Shown: positions 52,527-62,324, counted from the first letter of the stretch. The stretch: DNA of 64,000 nt from Streptomyces sp. 549 (GCF_030124175.1 NZ_JASKMT010000005.1:248001-312000); one strand, 5' to 3'. Notes: generated by a model from the sequence alone, not told the origin. Translations and numbers: made by a program.

Positions 52527-53655
52527 AGTTGTTCAGCTTCGTGCGCCAGGCGCGGACGGCCGGCATCCGGCGGCTGGCCGTCCGGGCGGCGAACTCCCGG
52601 CCGGCCAGCTGCGCCGCGTACAGGCGCAGAGCAGGGCCCATGGAGCCCCGGGCGAGCAGGAACCGCTGGTTGGTGAGGGTCTCCGGCCGCCAGTGCAGCT
52701 TGTACGGCTCGGTGCCCCGCAGCATGCTGAGCACACTGCGGCCGGACTCGGTGACGTGCCGGGAGTCGTGCCGCAGCAGCATCGTGGTGATGTCGACCTT
52801 CTTCGCCCGCAGTTCGGGGTGCGCCCCGTACAGGTAGCCGCCGGCCAGCTCCGAGGACATCAGGGTGACGTCGGCGGCCATGATCTCGTCGCCGATGCGG
52901 TACTCGGTGAGCAGCGCGTCCCCGGTGCGCACCATCTGGGTGGTGGCCCGCACCAGGTGCTCGGCGAACCGGGGCCGCAGGTGCTCGGGGGTGACTCCCC
53001 TGCCGTGCCACTGCAGCCCGTGCAGCCGCAGCATCGTGGCGACCGCCGCCGGCACCTCGTGCTCGGGCACCACCCGCTCCTCGATGCCCAGCGCCTCCAG
53101 TTTGCGCAGCTTCGCGCGGAACCTGCGGGCACTGCTGCTGGGGAGCCGTTCCAGCAGCTTCGGCAGCGGGACCGCCGGGAGTTCCAGGCACACCGAGTCG
53201 TCCAGCCTGCGCCGCACGCCCGGCCAGTGCTGCCAGACCTGTTCGGCGGCGCCGCCCGGCCGCACCTCCCGCAGGTCGATGACCGCGCCCCGGGCGGCGA
53301 GCACCAGGCCTCGCACCAGGGCCGCGGCTGCGCCCGGGCACTCGTCGTCGAGCAGCACGTCGGAGAAGTCGGAGATGTCGCCGCCCAGCGGCACCAGCGC
53401 CGGCATCGGCCGGTAGGCGAGCATCAGAGGCGCCGCGCCCACCAGCCGGTCGCCCTGCCGGACCAGGACGAGGCGCAGGCGTCCGGCAGTTCCGTACGAC
53501 GTCCACCAGGAGAAGAGCCACGGGTGGCTCTGGAACGGCGTCGCCGCACGGCAGTTGCGGTACAGCCGGTGCCACTCCGGGCCGAGCGCGGCGAACTGCT
53601 CGGGGTCGCTGCACAGCGTGGCGGTCAGGGCCACCGGTCGGGTCTGCGTGGTCAT
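52501..53655 (-). CDS. GNAT-fold acetyltransferase, BioF2/CelD-like
   Basis: A 384-residue protein of the group related to FemAB and cellulose-biosynthesis CelD. The opening SHPWLFSWWTSYG and PLMLAYRP, and the FRAKLRKLEALG/LHGLQWHGRG region around residue 165-220, match that pattern. It probably transfers an acyl group to a sugar during exopolysaccharide synthesis. Its ATG overlaps the stop of the Wzz-like gene by 4 bases (53652-53655), so translation is coupled. Last gene of the operon. Acyl donor and acceptor are unknown. Confidence 0.82.
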   Translation of the reverse strand: MTTQTRPVALTATLCSDPEQFAALGPEWHRLYRNCRAATPFQSHPWLFSWWTSYGTAGRLRLVLVRQGDRLVGAAPLMLAYRPMPALVPLGGDISDFSDVLLDDECPGAAAALVRGLVLAARGAVIDLREVRPGGAAEQVWQHWPGVRRRLDDSVCLELPAVPLPKLLERLPSSSARRFRAKLRKLEALGIEERVVPEHEVPAAVATMLRLHGLQWHGRGVTPEHLRPRFAEHLVRATTQMVRTGDALLTEYRIGDEIMAADVTLMSSELAGGYLYGAHPELRAKKVDITTMLLRHDSRHVTESGRSVLSMLRGTEPYKLHWRPETLTNQRFLLARGSMGPALRLYAAQLAGREFAARTASRRMPAVRAWRTKLNNWRAGGARG

Positions 53656-54506
53656 CGCACTCTCTCCCTCTCCTGCGGGCCGGACTCCCGCTTCCTGCCT
53701 GCGGTGGCCTCGGTACGCGTGGCGCGTTTGCGGTCGCGCGCCTCCTCAGGCCGACTCTCGCCTGCGGACGCCTCGGCGGTGGACGGTTCGGCCGCGGTGC
53801 CGGCGGTGCCGTTGTGAGACGCCCAGCTGGGCACCGGTGCCGCCGGGGCGGGCACGGCGACCGCGTCGCGGTGCCCGCCCGGCCGGGGCCGGGCGAGCAG
53901 CAGCAGCGCGCCGAGCAGCCCGCCCGCGCAGCCGCCGACGGCGGCGGACAGCGGTGCGGACGGCGAGACCGGGGAGGCCGGCGGCAGCGCCTTCGCGAAC
54001 AGCACCAGGCTGACCCCGGTGCTCTTCGTGGCCTTGTTGCCGTCCTCGGTCAGGGCCTTCGCGACGGCGTTGGCGAATCCCGCGGCCTGCTGGGCGCGGC
54101 CCGCGGTGCCGCTGATCTCGATCATCGGCGCGTCCGGCGAGGTGGCGGACTCCACACGGGCGCGCAGCGTGGCGAGCGGCACCCCGGCGTCCGGCTGTGC
54201 CTGGGCGAGCACTCCCCCGCTGGTGGCGACCCGGCCGTAGGCCTGGGCGAAGCCGAGTGCGGTGCCGGGGTCCGCCCGGTCGGCGGGGACGACCACGACG
54301 TAGGCGGTCGCGGAGTACTGCGGTGCGGCCAGCAGCCCGTAACCGGTGCCGGCCAGCGCGCCCGTCAGGGCGCAGGCAGCCGCGGGCCACCAGACCGGCC
54401 ACCGGCGGACGGTGGCGCGCAGGCCGGCGAGCCGGGTGCGCGTCCGGTGGAACCGGCGGCCCGCGGCGGGCGCCGGTTGGGTGGTCTTGCTCATGGGGTG
54501 GGTCAC
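53652..54506 (-). CDS. Wzz-like chain-length / polysaccharide co-polymerase protein
   Basis: A 284-residue membrane protein. One transmembrane helix lies near residues 38-60 (WWPAAACALTGALAGTGYGL), then an extracytoplasmic domain (about 62-180; YVVVVPADRADPGTA) and a second helix near 183-205 (GGCAGGLLGALLLLARP). This is the topology of Wzz/CapA-type regulators that set polysaccharide chain length. The long charged C-terminal tail has no kinase (Walker A) motif, so tyrosine kinase function is absent. The GTG at 54506 overlaps the upstream stop by 4 bases (GTGA); an ATG at 54494 is the alternative. Confidence 0.8.
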   Translation of the reverse strand: MTHPMSKTTQPAPAAGRRFHRTRTRLAGLRATVRRWPVWWPAAACALTGALAGTGYGLLAAPQYSATAYVVVVPADRADPGTALGFAQAYGRVATSGGVLAQAQPDAGVPLATLRARVESATSPDAPMIEISGTAGRAQQAAGFANAVAKALTEDGNKATKSTGVSLVLFAKALPPASPVSPSAPLSAAVGGCAGGLLGALLLLARPRPGGHRDAVAVPAPAAPVPSWASHNGTAGTAAEPSTAEASAGESRPEEARDRKRATRTEATAGRKRESGPQERERVR

Positions 54507-55663
54507 CTCTTGGGTCGGGCCTGGGGTCGGGCCTGGGCAGGAGCGGCGACACGCGCGTAGACGGCCATCAGGCGTTCGGCGCTGCGGGCGATGTCGTAGC
54601 GGTCGACGGCTGGGGGGACGGGCAACCGGGGCGCGCCGGCTTGGTGGTCGTGTTGGGCCCGAGTGAGGGCCGCGGCCAGTTCGCCGACGTCGATCCGGCG
54701 GGCGCCGGGGGCATCGGTGGGCGGGAGTTCGTCGATGGCGGGGCAGGTGACGTGCAGGACCGGCAGCCCGGCGGCCAGCGCCTCCAGGACTGCGAGGCCG
54801 AAGGCCTCCTCGGCCGACGGGGAGACGAAGACGTCCATGGCGGCCAGCAGCGCCGGCACGTCTGCGGCGTCCCGGTCAGGACCGGTGGCGCCGTCGTCGG
54901 CGGCGCGCTCGCCACACAGTGTGACGCGGTCGGTGATGCCCAACTGGCCTGTCAGACGAGCCAGTTCACCGCGCTGCGGGCCGTCGCCGACAAGCAGCAG
55001 CCGGGCTTGCGGCACCTCGGCCACCGCGCGGACGAGCTGGTCGAACCGCTTGCCGGGCACCAGCCTGCCCACGCCGCCGACCACGAAGGCGTCCGCCGGA
55101 AGGCCGAGGCTCTCCCGGGCCCGCCGCCTGGCCGACGCGTCGAAGCGGAACCGGTCGGCCTCGATGCCGTTGGGGATCAGCTCGATGCGCGGGCCGGGCA
55201 CGCCCCAGTCGCGCAGGCGGCGGGCGACCGTCGCGGACACCGCGACGGTGGAGTGCCCGAGGCGCTCGCTGGCGAGGTACAGGCCGCGGGCCGAGCGGGT
55301 CAGCGGCCGGCCCTCGATCTGGGCGTCGCCCAGCGAGTGCTCGGTAGCGACGACGGCCCGGACGCCGGCCAGTCGGGCGGCGGCCCGCCCGTAGACGCAA
55401 GCCCGGTAGAGATGGGTGTGCACCAGGTCGTAGCGGCCGTGGCGGATCAGCCGGACCAGGCGGGGCAGCGCGCCCAGGTCGCGGTTGCCGTGCATGCCCA
55501 GATGGGTGACGGTACGGCCGTCGGCGCGGATGCCGTCGGCCACCGGACCGGGGTTGGTGAGCGTGACGACATCGCAGTCCATCGGCATCCGGCGGAGCAG
55601 CAGGCGCAGTTGCTGCTCCGCACCGCCGACGCCCAGGCCGGTGATGACGTGCAGCGCTCTCAT
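54503..55663 (-). CDS. GT4-family glycosyltransferase
   Basis: A 386-residue retaining glycosyltransferase of GT-B fold. The N-terminal domain opens MRALHVITGLGVGGAEQQL (acceptor site). The C-terminal nucleotide-sugar domain has VGRLVPGKRFDQLV, LLLVGDGPQRG and the EX7E-like EEAFGLAVLEALAAGLPV (about 305-320), all GT4 hallmarks. It should add one sugar to the lipid-linked repeat unit. Donor and acceptor are unknown. It begins inside the deacetylase stop (4-base overlap) and ends overlapping the Wzz-like gene. Confidence 0.92.
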   Translation of the reverse strand: MRALHVITGLGVGGAEQQLRLLLRRMPMDCDVVTLTNPGPVADGIRADGRTVTHLGMHGNRDLGALPRLVRLIRHGRYDLVHTHLYRACVYGRAAARLAGVRAVVATEHSLGDAQIEGRPLTRSARGLYLASERLGHSTVAVSATVARRLRDWGVPGPRIELIPNGIEADRFRFDASARRRARESLGLPADAFVVGGVGRLVPGKRFDQLVRAVAEVPQARLLLVGDGPQRGELARLTGQLGITDRVTLCGERAADDGATGPDRDAADVPALLAAMDVFVSPSAEEAFGLAVLEALAAGLPVLHVTCPAIDELPPTDAPGARRIDVGELAAALTRAQHDHQAGAPRLPVPPAVDRYDIARSAERLMAVYARVAAPAQARPQARPKR

Positions 55664-56538
55664 CGGCCGCTCCGATGGGTGCCGGCGCCCGCGGAGCTGG
55701 GTACGGTCGCCGGGGCGGCGGCGGTACGGGCGTTGCCGACCGTGCCGGTGGCGGTGCCCGGGCGGGAGGACGCGAGCGCGCCGGGCGGCAGCGGGCGGCG
55801 GCGCAGCGGGTGCAGCAGCCGCTTGAGGCGCAGCCGCGGTGCGGTGTCGCCGTCGCCGACGTGCGCGCGGGGCAGGGCGTGCCGGCCGGTCAGCCGTCCG
55901 GGTGCGATCGCGCAGGCGTAGTCGTATCCGGCGTCGCGCACGGCGCGCACCGCCCGGGGGTCCACCGCGCCGTAGGCGTAGCAGAACCCTTCCGCCGCGG
56001 TGCCCGTGAGGTTGCGCAGTTCCTCCCGGCTGCGGGCCGTCTCCTCGCTCAGCGCCCGGTCGTCGGCGCGGGTGAGGTCCAGGTGCAGTATGCCGTGGGA
56101 GCCGATCTCCATGCCCGCGTCGGCGGCGGCGCGGATGCCGTCCGCGGTGAGCAGCGGCTTGCGCGGGCCCTCGGGGTCCCAGGCGTTGTCGCCGCCGAGG
56201 CGGCCGGGGAGGACGAAGACGGTGGCGGTGCAGCCGTGCCGGTGCAGCAGCGGCACGGCCCGCTCCAGGAAGTCCTGGTAGCCGTCGTCGAAGGTGAGGC
56301 CGACCAGCCCGGCGCCGCGCCCGGCGGCGCGGGCACGCAGCAGCTCGCCGACGCCGACACCGCGCAGGCCGTGCCGGGTGAGCCAGGCGAGCTGCCGGTC
56401 GAGGGTGCGGGGGGTGACGGTGACCCGGTAGGGGTCCTCGGTGTAGTCGGTGACGGAGTGGTACATCAGCACCCAGGGCGCCGGGGTCCGGGCGATGCGG
56501 ACGCCGGAGCGGGGTGCGGCCGGTTCAGCGGTCATCAC
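55660..56538 (-). CDS. NodB-type polysaccharide deacetylase
   Basis: A 292-residue carbohydrate esterase family 4 enzyme. The catalytic aspartate and metal-binding Asp lie in LTFDDGYQDF (about 81-90), and the metal histidines in GSHGILHLDL (about 147-156). The PWVLMYHSVTDY opening is typical of this group. It lacks a clear signal peptide, so it may act on cytosolic or membrane-linked precursors. The C-terminal 40 residues are low complexity. GTG 56538 and ATG 56535 are both possible starts, inside the end of the flippase gene (stop at 56525). Confidence 0.88.
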   Translation of the reverse strand: MMTAEPAAPRSGVRIARTPAPWVLMYHSVTDYTEDPYRVTVTPRTLDRQLAWLTRHGLRGVGVGELLRARAAGRGAGLVGLTFDDGYQDFLERAVPLLHRHGCTATVFVLPGRLGGDNAWDPEGPRKPLLTADGIRAAADAGMEIGSHGILHLDLTRADDRALSEETARSREELRNLTGTAAEGFCYAYGAVDPRAVRAVRDAGYDYACAIAPGRLTGRHALPRAHVGDGDTAPRLRLKRLLHPLRRRPLPPGALASSRPGTATGTVGNARTAAAPATVPSSAGAGTHRSGR

Positions 56539-58192
56539 GAATCTTTCGTTTGACGGCGGTGAGCAGCTGGGGCACTTCGGGAGCGCGCACCACGAGGGCG
56601 GCGAGGGTGAAGGCGACCGGCACGAGCAGGCCGCCGGCCGCCGCGGTGAGCAGGGAGTGGTCGATGAGGGGGGCGGCGTACCAGCCCGCGGCGGTGGCCG
56701 CCGCCGCGGCCAGGAGCAGCCGCAGCAGTTGTCCGGCCGCGCGGCGGGCCCGGATGCCGACCACGCGACTGCCCAGTCCGTGCAGCAGGATCAACGCGGT
56801 GACGGTGATGCCCGCGGCGTTGCCCGCCGCGATGCCGTGGATGCCCCAGTGCGGTGCCGCGAGCGCGCCGGCCACCACCGTGATGAGCAGTCCGAGGGCC
56901 ATCGCGGCGGCCGGGTACCAGGTGGGGCGAGCGGCGGAGAAGAAGGGCCGCACCAGCGCGCCGACCAGGCTGTGGCCGAGCAGGCCGAGGGCGTAGACCC
57001 GCATGACGGAGGCCGTCGCCGCGGTGTCCTCGGCCTGGAACGCGCCGCGCTGGAACAGGATCTCGATGATCTGCGGGGCGTAGGCCACCACGTACGCGGC
57101 CCCGAGCAGGACGACGAGGGCGGCGAGGGTGAGGTCGCGTTCGACCCGGCGCCGCGCCCGGTCGGCCTCGCCGTCGGCGAGGGCGCGGGCCACGACGGGG
57201 AAGGTGACGGTGCAGATCATCAGGGAGAGGATCATGGGCATCTGCGCGACCTTCTGCGCGTAGTTCAGATGCGAGATGGCGCCGGACGGCAGGGTCGAGC
57301 CGAGGAAGCGTTCGACGAGGACCTGCGACTGGCGGCTGAGGGCGAACAGCACCACCGGGGCGAGCAGTCCGAAGCTGAGCAGGGCGGCCCTGCCCTCGGC
57401 AGGCTTGCCACCGAGGAGGTCCGCCGGGGCCGCGGGCCGGGCGCGGACGGGCAGCCGGCGCAGGAAGGCGGGCAGTTGCACCAGCACCATCAGCGCGCCG
57501 CCGACGGCGACCCCGGCTGCGGCGGCCCGCACCCCGGCGAGGTGGTGCAGGAGCAGCACGGTGCCGATGATGCCGACGTTGTAGGCCGCGTAGATGGCGG
57601 CGGGCGGCACGAAACTGCGGTGGGCGCGCAGCGCGGCGCTGAAGTAGCCGGCGACGCCGAAGGTGAGTACCGACACCGCGGTCAGCCGGGTGCAGTCCAC
57701 GGCGAGTTGCGGGTCGGCGAGGCCGGGGGCGAGCAGCCGGACGAGCAGCGGAGCGGCGGCGGCGAGCAGACCGGCGATGAGAGCGAGGGCGGCGAGCAGC
57801 CAGGGCAGGGTGCCGGTGAGCAGGTCGCGGACCGGGTCGCGGCCGGCACGGCCCGGGCGCTGGGCGGCGCGGCGGGACAGCGCCAGGCTGAACGCCGGGA
57901 CGAGGACGAGCGCCATGGCGTCCTCGATGAGCAGGGTCGAGGCGACCTCGGGCAGCGTCCACGCGACGAGGAAGGCGTCGGTCTCGCTGCCGGCACCGAA
58001 GAGGTGGGCGAGGGTCTGGTCGCGGACGAGTCCGAGCAGGGCGCCGGCGGCGGTGAGCAGCGCGGTGAACGCGGCGGCCCGGGCGAGGAAGCGGCCCAGC
58101 GGGGAGCCGGCGGTGTCGGTGCCGGGCGGCGGTGCGGCGGGCGGGGCGGGCAGCCCGCCGGGGGGCCGTCCGGCGGTGGCCATGTCGCTCAT
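56525..58192 (-). CDS. MurJ/Wzx-type lipid-linked oligosaccharide flippase
   Basis: A 555-residue MOP-superfamily membrane protein with about 14 hydrophobic segments. MurJ-like landmarks include ALLGLVRDQTLAHLFGAGSETDAFLVAWTLPE and the second-half PFFSAARPTWYP region. In this locus it probably flips undecaprenyl-linked repeat units for polymerisation (Wzx role) rather than lipid II, for which Streptomyces has another MurJ. The ATG at 58192 overlaps the polymerase stop by 4 bases. The C-terminal part is cytosolic and short. Confidence 0.88.
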   Translation of the reverse strand: MSDMATAGRPPGGLPAPPAAPPPGTDTAGSPLGRFLARAAAFTALLTAAGALLGLVRDQTLAHLFGAGSETDAFLVAWTLPEVASTLLIEDAMALVLVPAFSLALSRRAAQRPGRAGRDPVRDLLTGTLPWLLAALALIAGLLAAAAPLLVRLLAPGLADPQLAVDCTRLTAVSVLTFGVAGYFSAALRAHRSFVPPAAIYAAYNVGIIGTVLLLHHLAGVRAAAAGVAVGGALMVLVQLPAFLRRLPVRARPAAPADLLGGKPAEGRAALLSFGLLAPVVLFALSRQSQVLVERFLGSTLPSGAISHLNYAQKVAQMPMILSLMICTVTFPVVARALADGEADRARRRVERDLTLAALVVLLGAAYVVAYAPQIIEILFQRGAFQAEDTAATASVMRVYALGLLGHSLVGALVRPFFSAARPTWYPAAAMALGLLITVVAGALAAPHWGIHGIAAGNAAGITVTALILLHGLGSRVVGIRARRAAGQLLRLLLAAAAATAAGWYAAPLIDHSLLTAAAGGLLVPVAFTLAALVVRAPEVPQLLTAVKRKIRDDR

Positions 58193-59592
58193 CGGGCGGC
58201 TGCCCCGCTGCCTGGCCGGGTCTGCGGGTGCAGTCCCCACCAGGCCGCCAGGCCGATCATCACGGCGGTGAGCACGGTCGAGGGTCCCCCGATGTCTGCG
58301 TAGACGAAGTCGACCAGCTGCCACACGAGCAGTCCGGCGGCGATCAGCCCGCAGTCGGCGGGCAGGCCGCCGCGTGTGCCTGCGCGCAGCCGGCGTAGCG
58401 CGCAGGCCAGCAGGGCGAGCCAGCCGCCGGCGAGTGCCGTCAGGCCGATGAGCCCCTGCTCGCTGAGCACGAGCAGGTACATGTTGTGGGGGGAGAGCAG
58501 CGGCTCGCGGTGGAAGCCGCGCCCGGCGCCCGCGGTGTCGCTGCCGGAGGAGAGGGCGAGTGAGGCGTGGCCGTCGCGATGGGCGGGGAAGCCCTTGAGT
58601 CCGACGCCGGTGGCGGGGCTGTCGCGCCACATGGCGGTGGCCGCGGCCCACATGGTGTAGCGGTCGGTGACCGACTGGTCGGGAGCGGCGGTGACCTGCG
58701 TGATGCTGCCGAGCCGCTGCCCGATCTGCTCCGACCCGACGCCGACACCGCCGACCAGGACCACGGCGGCGGCGGTGAGCAGGGCCAGGGCGCCCAGCGC
58801 GAGGCGCAGGCCGGCGAGCAGCAGCACGGCGAGCACCGCGGCTGCGGTGGCGATCCAGGCACCGCGGCTGAACGACAGGGCCAGGGGCACGAGCAGCGCC
58901 GCGGCGCTGCCCAGCGCCGCGGGCCGCAGCCAGCGGGGGCTGCCGGCGGGCGGGGCGAGTCCGGCGGCGAGCGCGATGACGATGCCGTAGGCGACGACGG
59001 TGGACATGCCCATCACGTCGAGCGGTCCGAAGGTGCCGACGGCCCTGATGTCCTGGCCCTGGTAGGAGGCGCCGGTGCCGGTGAGGTACTGGTGGACGCC
59101 GACGCCTCCCTGGACGACGGCGACGCACAGCACGGCGCCGGCGAGCACGCGGAAGTCAGCCCGGTCACGGAGCAGCAGCAGCACGGCGGCCGGGACCAGG
59201 ACGAAGATCTGCAGGTAGCGCACGAAGCCGGGCAGGCTGGCGGCCGGGTCCCAGGAGGTGGCGGTGGCGACGGCGAACGCGACCGCCGGGGCGGCGATGA
59301 GCAGCACCGCGAGCCGGCTCAGCGGCCGGCGGCGGTCGCGCAGCAGCCGCACCGCGCAGTGCACGACGAGCACGCCGGAGGCGGCGTCGGCGAGCGTGAC
59401 CCTGCTGCCGGGCGAGCCCTCGTCGCTGACCGGCGCGCACAGCAGCAGGACCACCGCGACGGCCGGCAGCAGCGGCGCGAAGGGCGCGAGCCGGGCGGCG
59501 GCACGGGCGGCGGGTGAGGCCGCCGGGGGGGCGGGGTGTGCGGGCGGCGGGGCGGGGTGCGGGGCGGGGCGGGCCTTGGTGGCCGTGGGCAC
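58189..59592 (-). CDS. O-antigen polymerase/ligase-like (Wzy) membrane protein
   Basis: A 467-residue protein with about 11-12 hydrophobic helices and a large external loop (about 285-385) ending SPHNMYLLVLSEQGLIGL. That HN(M/L)YL motif marks the Wzy_C family of O-antigen ligases and polymerases. The first 35 residues are a Pro/Ala-rich cytosolic extension. It would join flipped repeat units or attach the glycan to an acceptor. The GTG at 59592 lies 3 bases downstream of the sugar transferase stop; its own stop overlaps the flippase start by 4 bases. Confidence 0.87.
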   Translation of the reverse strand: MPTATKARPAPHPAPPPAHPAPPAASPAARAAARLAPFAPLLPAVAVVLLLCAPVSDEGSPGSRVTLADAASGVLVVHCAVRLLRDRRRPLSRLAVLLIAAPAVAFAVATATSWDPAASLPGFVRYLQIFVLVPAAVLLLLRDRADFRVLAGAVLCVAVVQGGVGVHQYLTGTGASYQGQDIRAVGTFGPLDVMGMSTVVAYGIVIALAAGLAPPAGSPRWLRPAALGSAAALLVPLALSFSRGAWIATAAAVLAVLLLAGLRLALGALALLTAAAVVLVGGVGVGSEQIGQRLGSITQVTAAPDQSVTDRYTMWAAATAMWRDSPATGVGLKGFPAHRDGHASLALSSGSDTAGAGRGFHREPLLSPHNMYLLVLSEQGLIGLTALAGGWLALLACALRRLRAGTRGGLPADCGLIAAGLLVWQLVDFVYADIGGPSTVLTAVMIGLAAWWGLHPQTRPGSGAAAR

Positions 59593-59595
59593 AGG

Positions 59596-61089
59596 TCAGC
59601 TCCCGCCGAGCCGGAAGAGGGAGGTGGCGGTCCGCAGCATGATCCGCACGTCCTGCCACAGCGACCAGGTGTCGATGTAGTGGTTGTCGAAGCGGGCGCG
59701 CTCCTCGATCGAGGTGTCGCCGCGCAGGCCGTTGACCTGGGCCAGCCCCGTGATGCCGACGGGCATCCTGTGGCGGGCCGCGTAGCCCGCGTGCGTCTGG
59801 CTGAACTTGCGGACGAAGTAGGGGCGTTCGGGTCGGGGTCCGACCATGCTCATGTCGCCGCGCAGCACGTTCCACAGCTGCGGCAGCTCGTCGAGCGAGG
59901 AGCGCCGCAGCAGCCGTCCGACCGGGCTCATCCGGTTGTCCTGCGCGACGCTCCACAGCGTCGCCGACTCGAAGGCGTCGGCGGGGCGCAGGGTGCGGAA
60001 CTTCAGCAGGGTGAAGGGGAGCCCGTCGCGGCCGATGCGTTCCTGCCGGAAGATGACGCCGGGCCCGTCCGCGAGGCGTACGGTCGCGGCGCACAGCAGC
60101 AGCAGCGGGGAGAGCAGGACCAGGGCCGCGGCCGAGGCGGTGAGGTCCAGCGCGCGCTTGGCGGCGCCGCCGACGCCGGGCCGGCGGGGTGCTTCGACGC
60201 GGCGGCAGCTGTGCCCCCACAGCTGGCCGGCGTCAGTGGTGCGCGGCGGCAGGGTGCCGGGGTCGGCGCCGACGAGCCAGACGGTGCAGCCGCGTTCGGT
60301 GAGGAGGCGGACGAGCATGGCCGCGCGGGCCTCTTCGTGCGGGGTGTGGGCGAACACCGCGTCGGTGACGGAGTTCTGGATGACCGCGCGGGTGATGTCC
60401 TCGGCGGAGGAGAGCACCGGCAGTGGCGGTTCGGCGGTACCGGTCTCGTCCTCGCCGCCGCAGGTGACCAGCCCGACCGGCCGCATGCCGTACTCGGGGT
60501 GTTCGTAGAGCGTGGTGGTCACGCCGCCGCGGGCGCCGGGCGGGCCGACGACCAGCGTGGAGCGCGGGTGGCGGCGGCCCGCCGCGCGGGCGGCGAGGTG
60601 GACCGCGGAACGGCCGGCGGCGGCGAGCAGCACATGGGCGGTGACGGCGGTGGCGAGCGCGGCCCAGCCGAGCGCGTCGCCCGGCCGGGTGGCGGCCAGG
60701 ACGGCGGCGGCCACGCACCAGGCGATGAGGACGCGGCCGAACAGCGCGGGCAGTTCCGCGAAGGCCGAGGGGGACAGCACCGGGCGGTAGAGGCCGCCGC
60801 GGGCGTTGAGCCAGACCGCCAGTGCGAGCGCCGGAGCGCACACCAGCACGGCCTGCCCGGCGGTCGCCGGGGCTGCCGCGGCGGCACCCGCGGCGATGGC
60901 CGCGAGGCTGTCCGCGCTGACGATCGCGGCGGCGCCGGGGCGGCGGCGGGGGGTGAGGCGGCCGGGTTGCGCGGCGGTGCGGCCGGCGGACCGGGGCGGC
61001 GGAAAGACCGACGGTGCGGGCTGTTCCGAGGTGCCCGGCCGGGACATGAGCCGGCCGGAGTTGTGCGCGTCTGCGCTCTCCGTCGTCAT
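59596..61089 (-). CDS. Initiating sugar-1-phosphate transferase (WbaP/PssY-like)
   Basis: A 497-residue polyprenyl-phosphate hexose-1-phosphate transferase. After a 50-residue disordered N-terminus come about four membrane helices (55-170), a Rossmann-like CoA-binding-type region (about 175-290) and the catalytic bacterial sugar transferase domain (about 305-490). That domain shows KRALDLTASAAAL, FRQERIGRDGLPF, KFRTL, RRSSLDELPQLWNVLRGDMS and VGPRPE. The enzyme starts repeat-unit assembly on undecaprenyl phosphate. Its ATG overlaps the upstream glycosyltransferase stop by 4 bases. Confidence 0.92.
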   Translation of the reverse strand: MTTESADAHNSGRLMSRPGTSEQPAPSVFPPPRSAGRTAAQPGRLTPRRRPGAAAIVSADSLAAIAAGAAAAAPATAGQAVLVCAPALALAVWLNARGGLYRPVLSPSAFAELPALFGRVLIAWCVAAAVLAATRPGDALGWAALATAVTAHVLLAAAGRSAVHLAARAAGRRHPRSTLVVGPPGARGGVTTTLYEHPEYGMRPVGLVTCGGEDETGTAEPPLPVLSSAEDITRAVIQNSVTDAVFAHTPHEEARAAMLVRLLTERGCTVWLVGADPGTLPPRTTDAGQLWGHSCRRVEAPRRPGVGGAAKRALDLTASAAALVLLSPLLLLCAATVRLADGPGVIFRQERIGRDGLPFTLLKFRTLRPADAFESATLWSVAQDNRMSPVGRLLRRSSLDELPQLWNVLRGDMSMVGPRPERPYFVRKFSQTHAGYAARHRMPVGITGLAQVNGLRGDTSIEERARFDNHYIDTWSLWQDVRIMLRTATSLFRLGGS

Positions 61090-62324
61090 CGCCTGATGTG
61101 CTCCCTGCGCTCCTGGTGCGGCAGGACGAGCAGTTCCCGGTAGAGGTCGGAAACGGCGGTCGCCGTGTGCCGCACGTCGTGGTTCGTCCTTACGTGGTGC
61201 CGGCCCAGCCGGCCGAGCCTGTCGCGCAGTGGTGCGTCCCGCAGCAGGCGGTTCAGCGCCGAGGCGAGTGCCGCCGGGTCGCCGGGCGGCACCACGCAGT
61301 CGGGCGCGGCGCCGGGCGGCAGACTCTGACGAGCGCCGCCGACGTCGCTGACGACGACGGGCCGCCCGCAGGCCATGGCCTCCAGGGGCGCCAGTGCCAT
61401 GCCCTCCCAACGCGAGGGCAGGACCACCAGGTCGGCGGCCCGGTACCAGGGCACCGGGTCGTCGGTGGACCCGGCGAACCGCACGCCGGCGGGGGCCGAG
61501 GCGCGCAGGAGGTCGTGGTCGGGGCCGTCGCCCACCAGGACGAGGCGGGCGCCCGGGGTGCGGGCCGTGACCTCGGGCCAGGCACGCAGCAGCACGTCCT
61601 GGCCCTTCTGGGGGCACAGCCGCGCCACGCAGACGACGAGGGGGGAGCCGAGGCCGGCCGGGGCCGAGGAGTCCGCCGGGGCTGCCGGGTCCGACAGGTC
61701 CGCCGGGACTGCCGGGACTGCCGGGTCACTGCCGGGGGCGGGCGGCCGGGGCCCGGGGGTGCCACCGGTGGCGGGGCTGAAGCGGGTCAGGTCCACGCCG
61801 TTGCCGATGACGCTCCAGGGGGCGGCCACCCGGGCGGCCCGGCCCCGGGCGCGCTCGTCCTCGCTGACGCAGAGCAGGCGCGTGGTCCAGCGGGTGGCGA
61901 ACCGCTCCCAGTGCAGGGCCGCCCGGGCGGCCGCGCCGCCGACCGCCTCGAACGACCAGGCGTGGGGCTGGTGCACGGTCGGGACCCGGCCGCGTACCGC
62001 CAGGCGGCCGGCGAGACCGGCCTTGGCGCTGTGGGTGTGCACCACGTCGGGCCGGAGCTGCCGGATCAGCCGTGCCGCCGCGCGGGTCTCGGCTGCCAGG
62101 CCGGGGCCGGGCTGCCGGCCGGCCGGCCACGGGTGCACCTCGGCGCCGGCGGCCCGGGCCTCGACGGGCAGGGTGCCGCCCGGCGGGCAGGCCACGACGG
62201 CGCGGATGCCGTCCGCGGTCTGGGCCCGGACGAGGTCGGCGACCACCCGGGCCACACCGCCCTCGACCGGCTGGGTGAGGTGCAGCACCGTCAGCGCAGC
62301 TGCCTGATGAGTGTGTTGCGGCAC
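61086..62324 (-). CDS. GT4-family glycosyltransferase, first gene of the EPS operon
   Basis: A 412-residue GT-B glycosyltransferase. The N-terminal VLHLTQPVEGGVARVVADLV (acceptor domain) and C-terminal VCVARLCPQKGQDVLLRAW, LVLVGDGPDHD and EGMALAPLEAMACGRPVV (EX7E) place it in GT4. A Pro/Ala/Asp-rich insertion (about 195-225) separates the domains. The GTG at 62324 is preferred because GGGAGAG lies 8 bases upstream; a GTG at 62345 is less well placed. No gene lies close upstream on this strand, so the operon promoter should be in or near 62325-62386. Confidence 0.9.
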   Translation of the reverse strand: MPQHTHQAAALTVLHLTQPVEGGVARVVADLVRAQTADGIRAVVACPPGGTLPVEARAAGAEVHPWPAGRQPGPGLAAETRAAARLIRQLRPDVVHTHSAKAGLAGRLAVRGRVPTVHQPHAWSFEAVGGAAARAALHWERFATRWTTRLLCVSEDERARGRAARVAAPWSVIGNGVDLTRFSPATGGTPGPRPPAPGSDPAVPAVPADLSDPAAPADSSAPAGLGSPLVVCVARLCPQKGQDVLLRAWPEVTARTPGARLVLVGDGPDHDLLRASAPAGVRFAGSTDDPVPWYRAADLVVLPSRWEGMALAPLEAMACGRPVVVSDVGGARQSLPPGAAPDCVVPPGDPAALASALNRLLRDAPLRDRLGRLGRHHVRTNHDVRHTATAVSDLYRELLVLPHQERREHIRR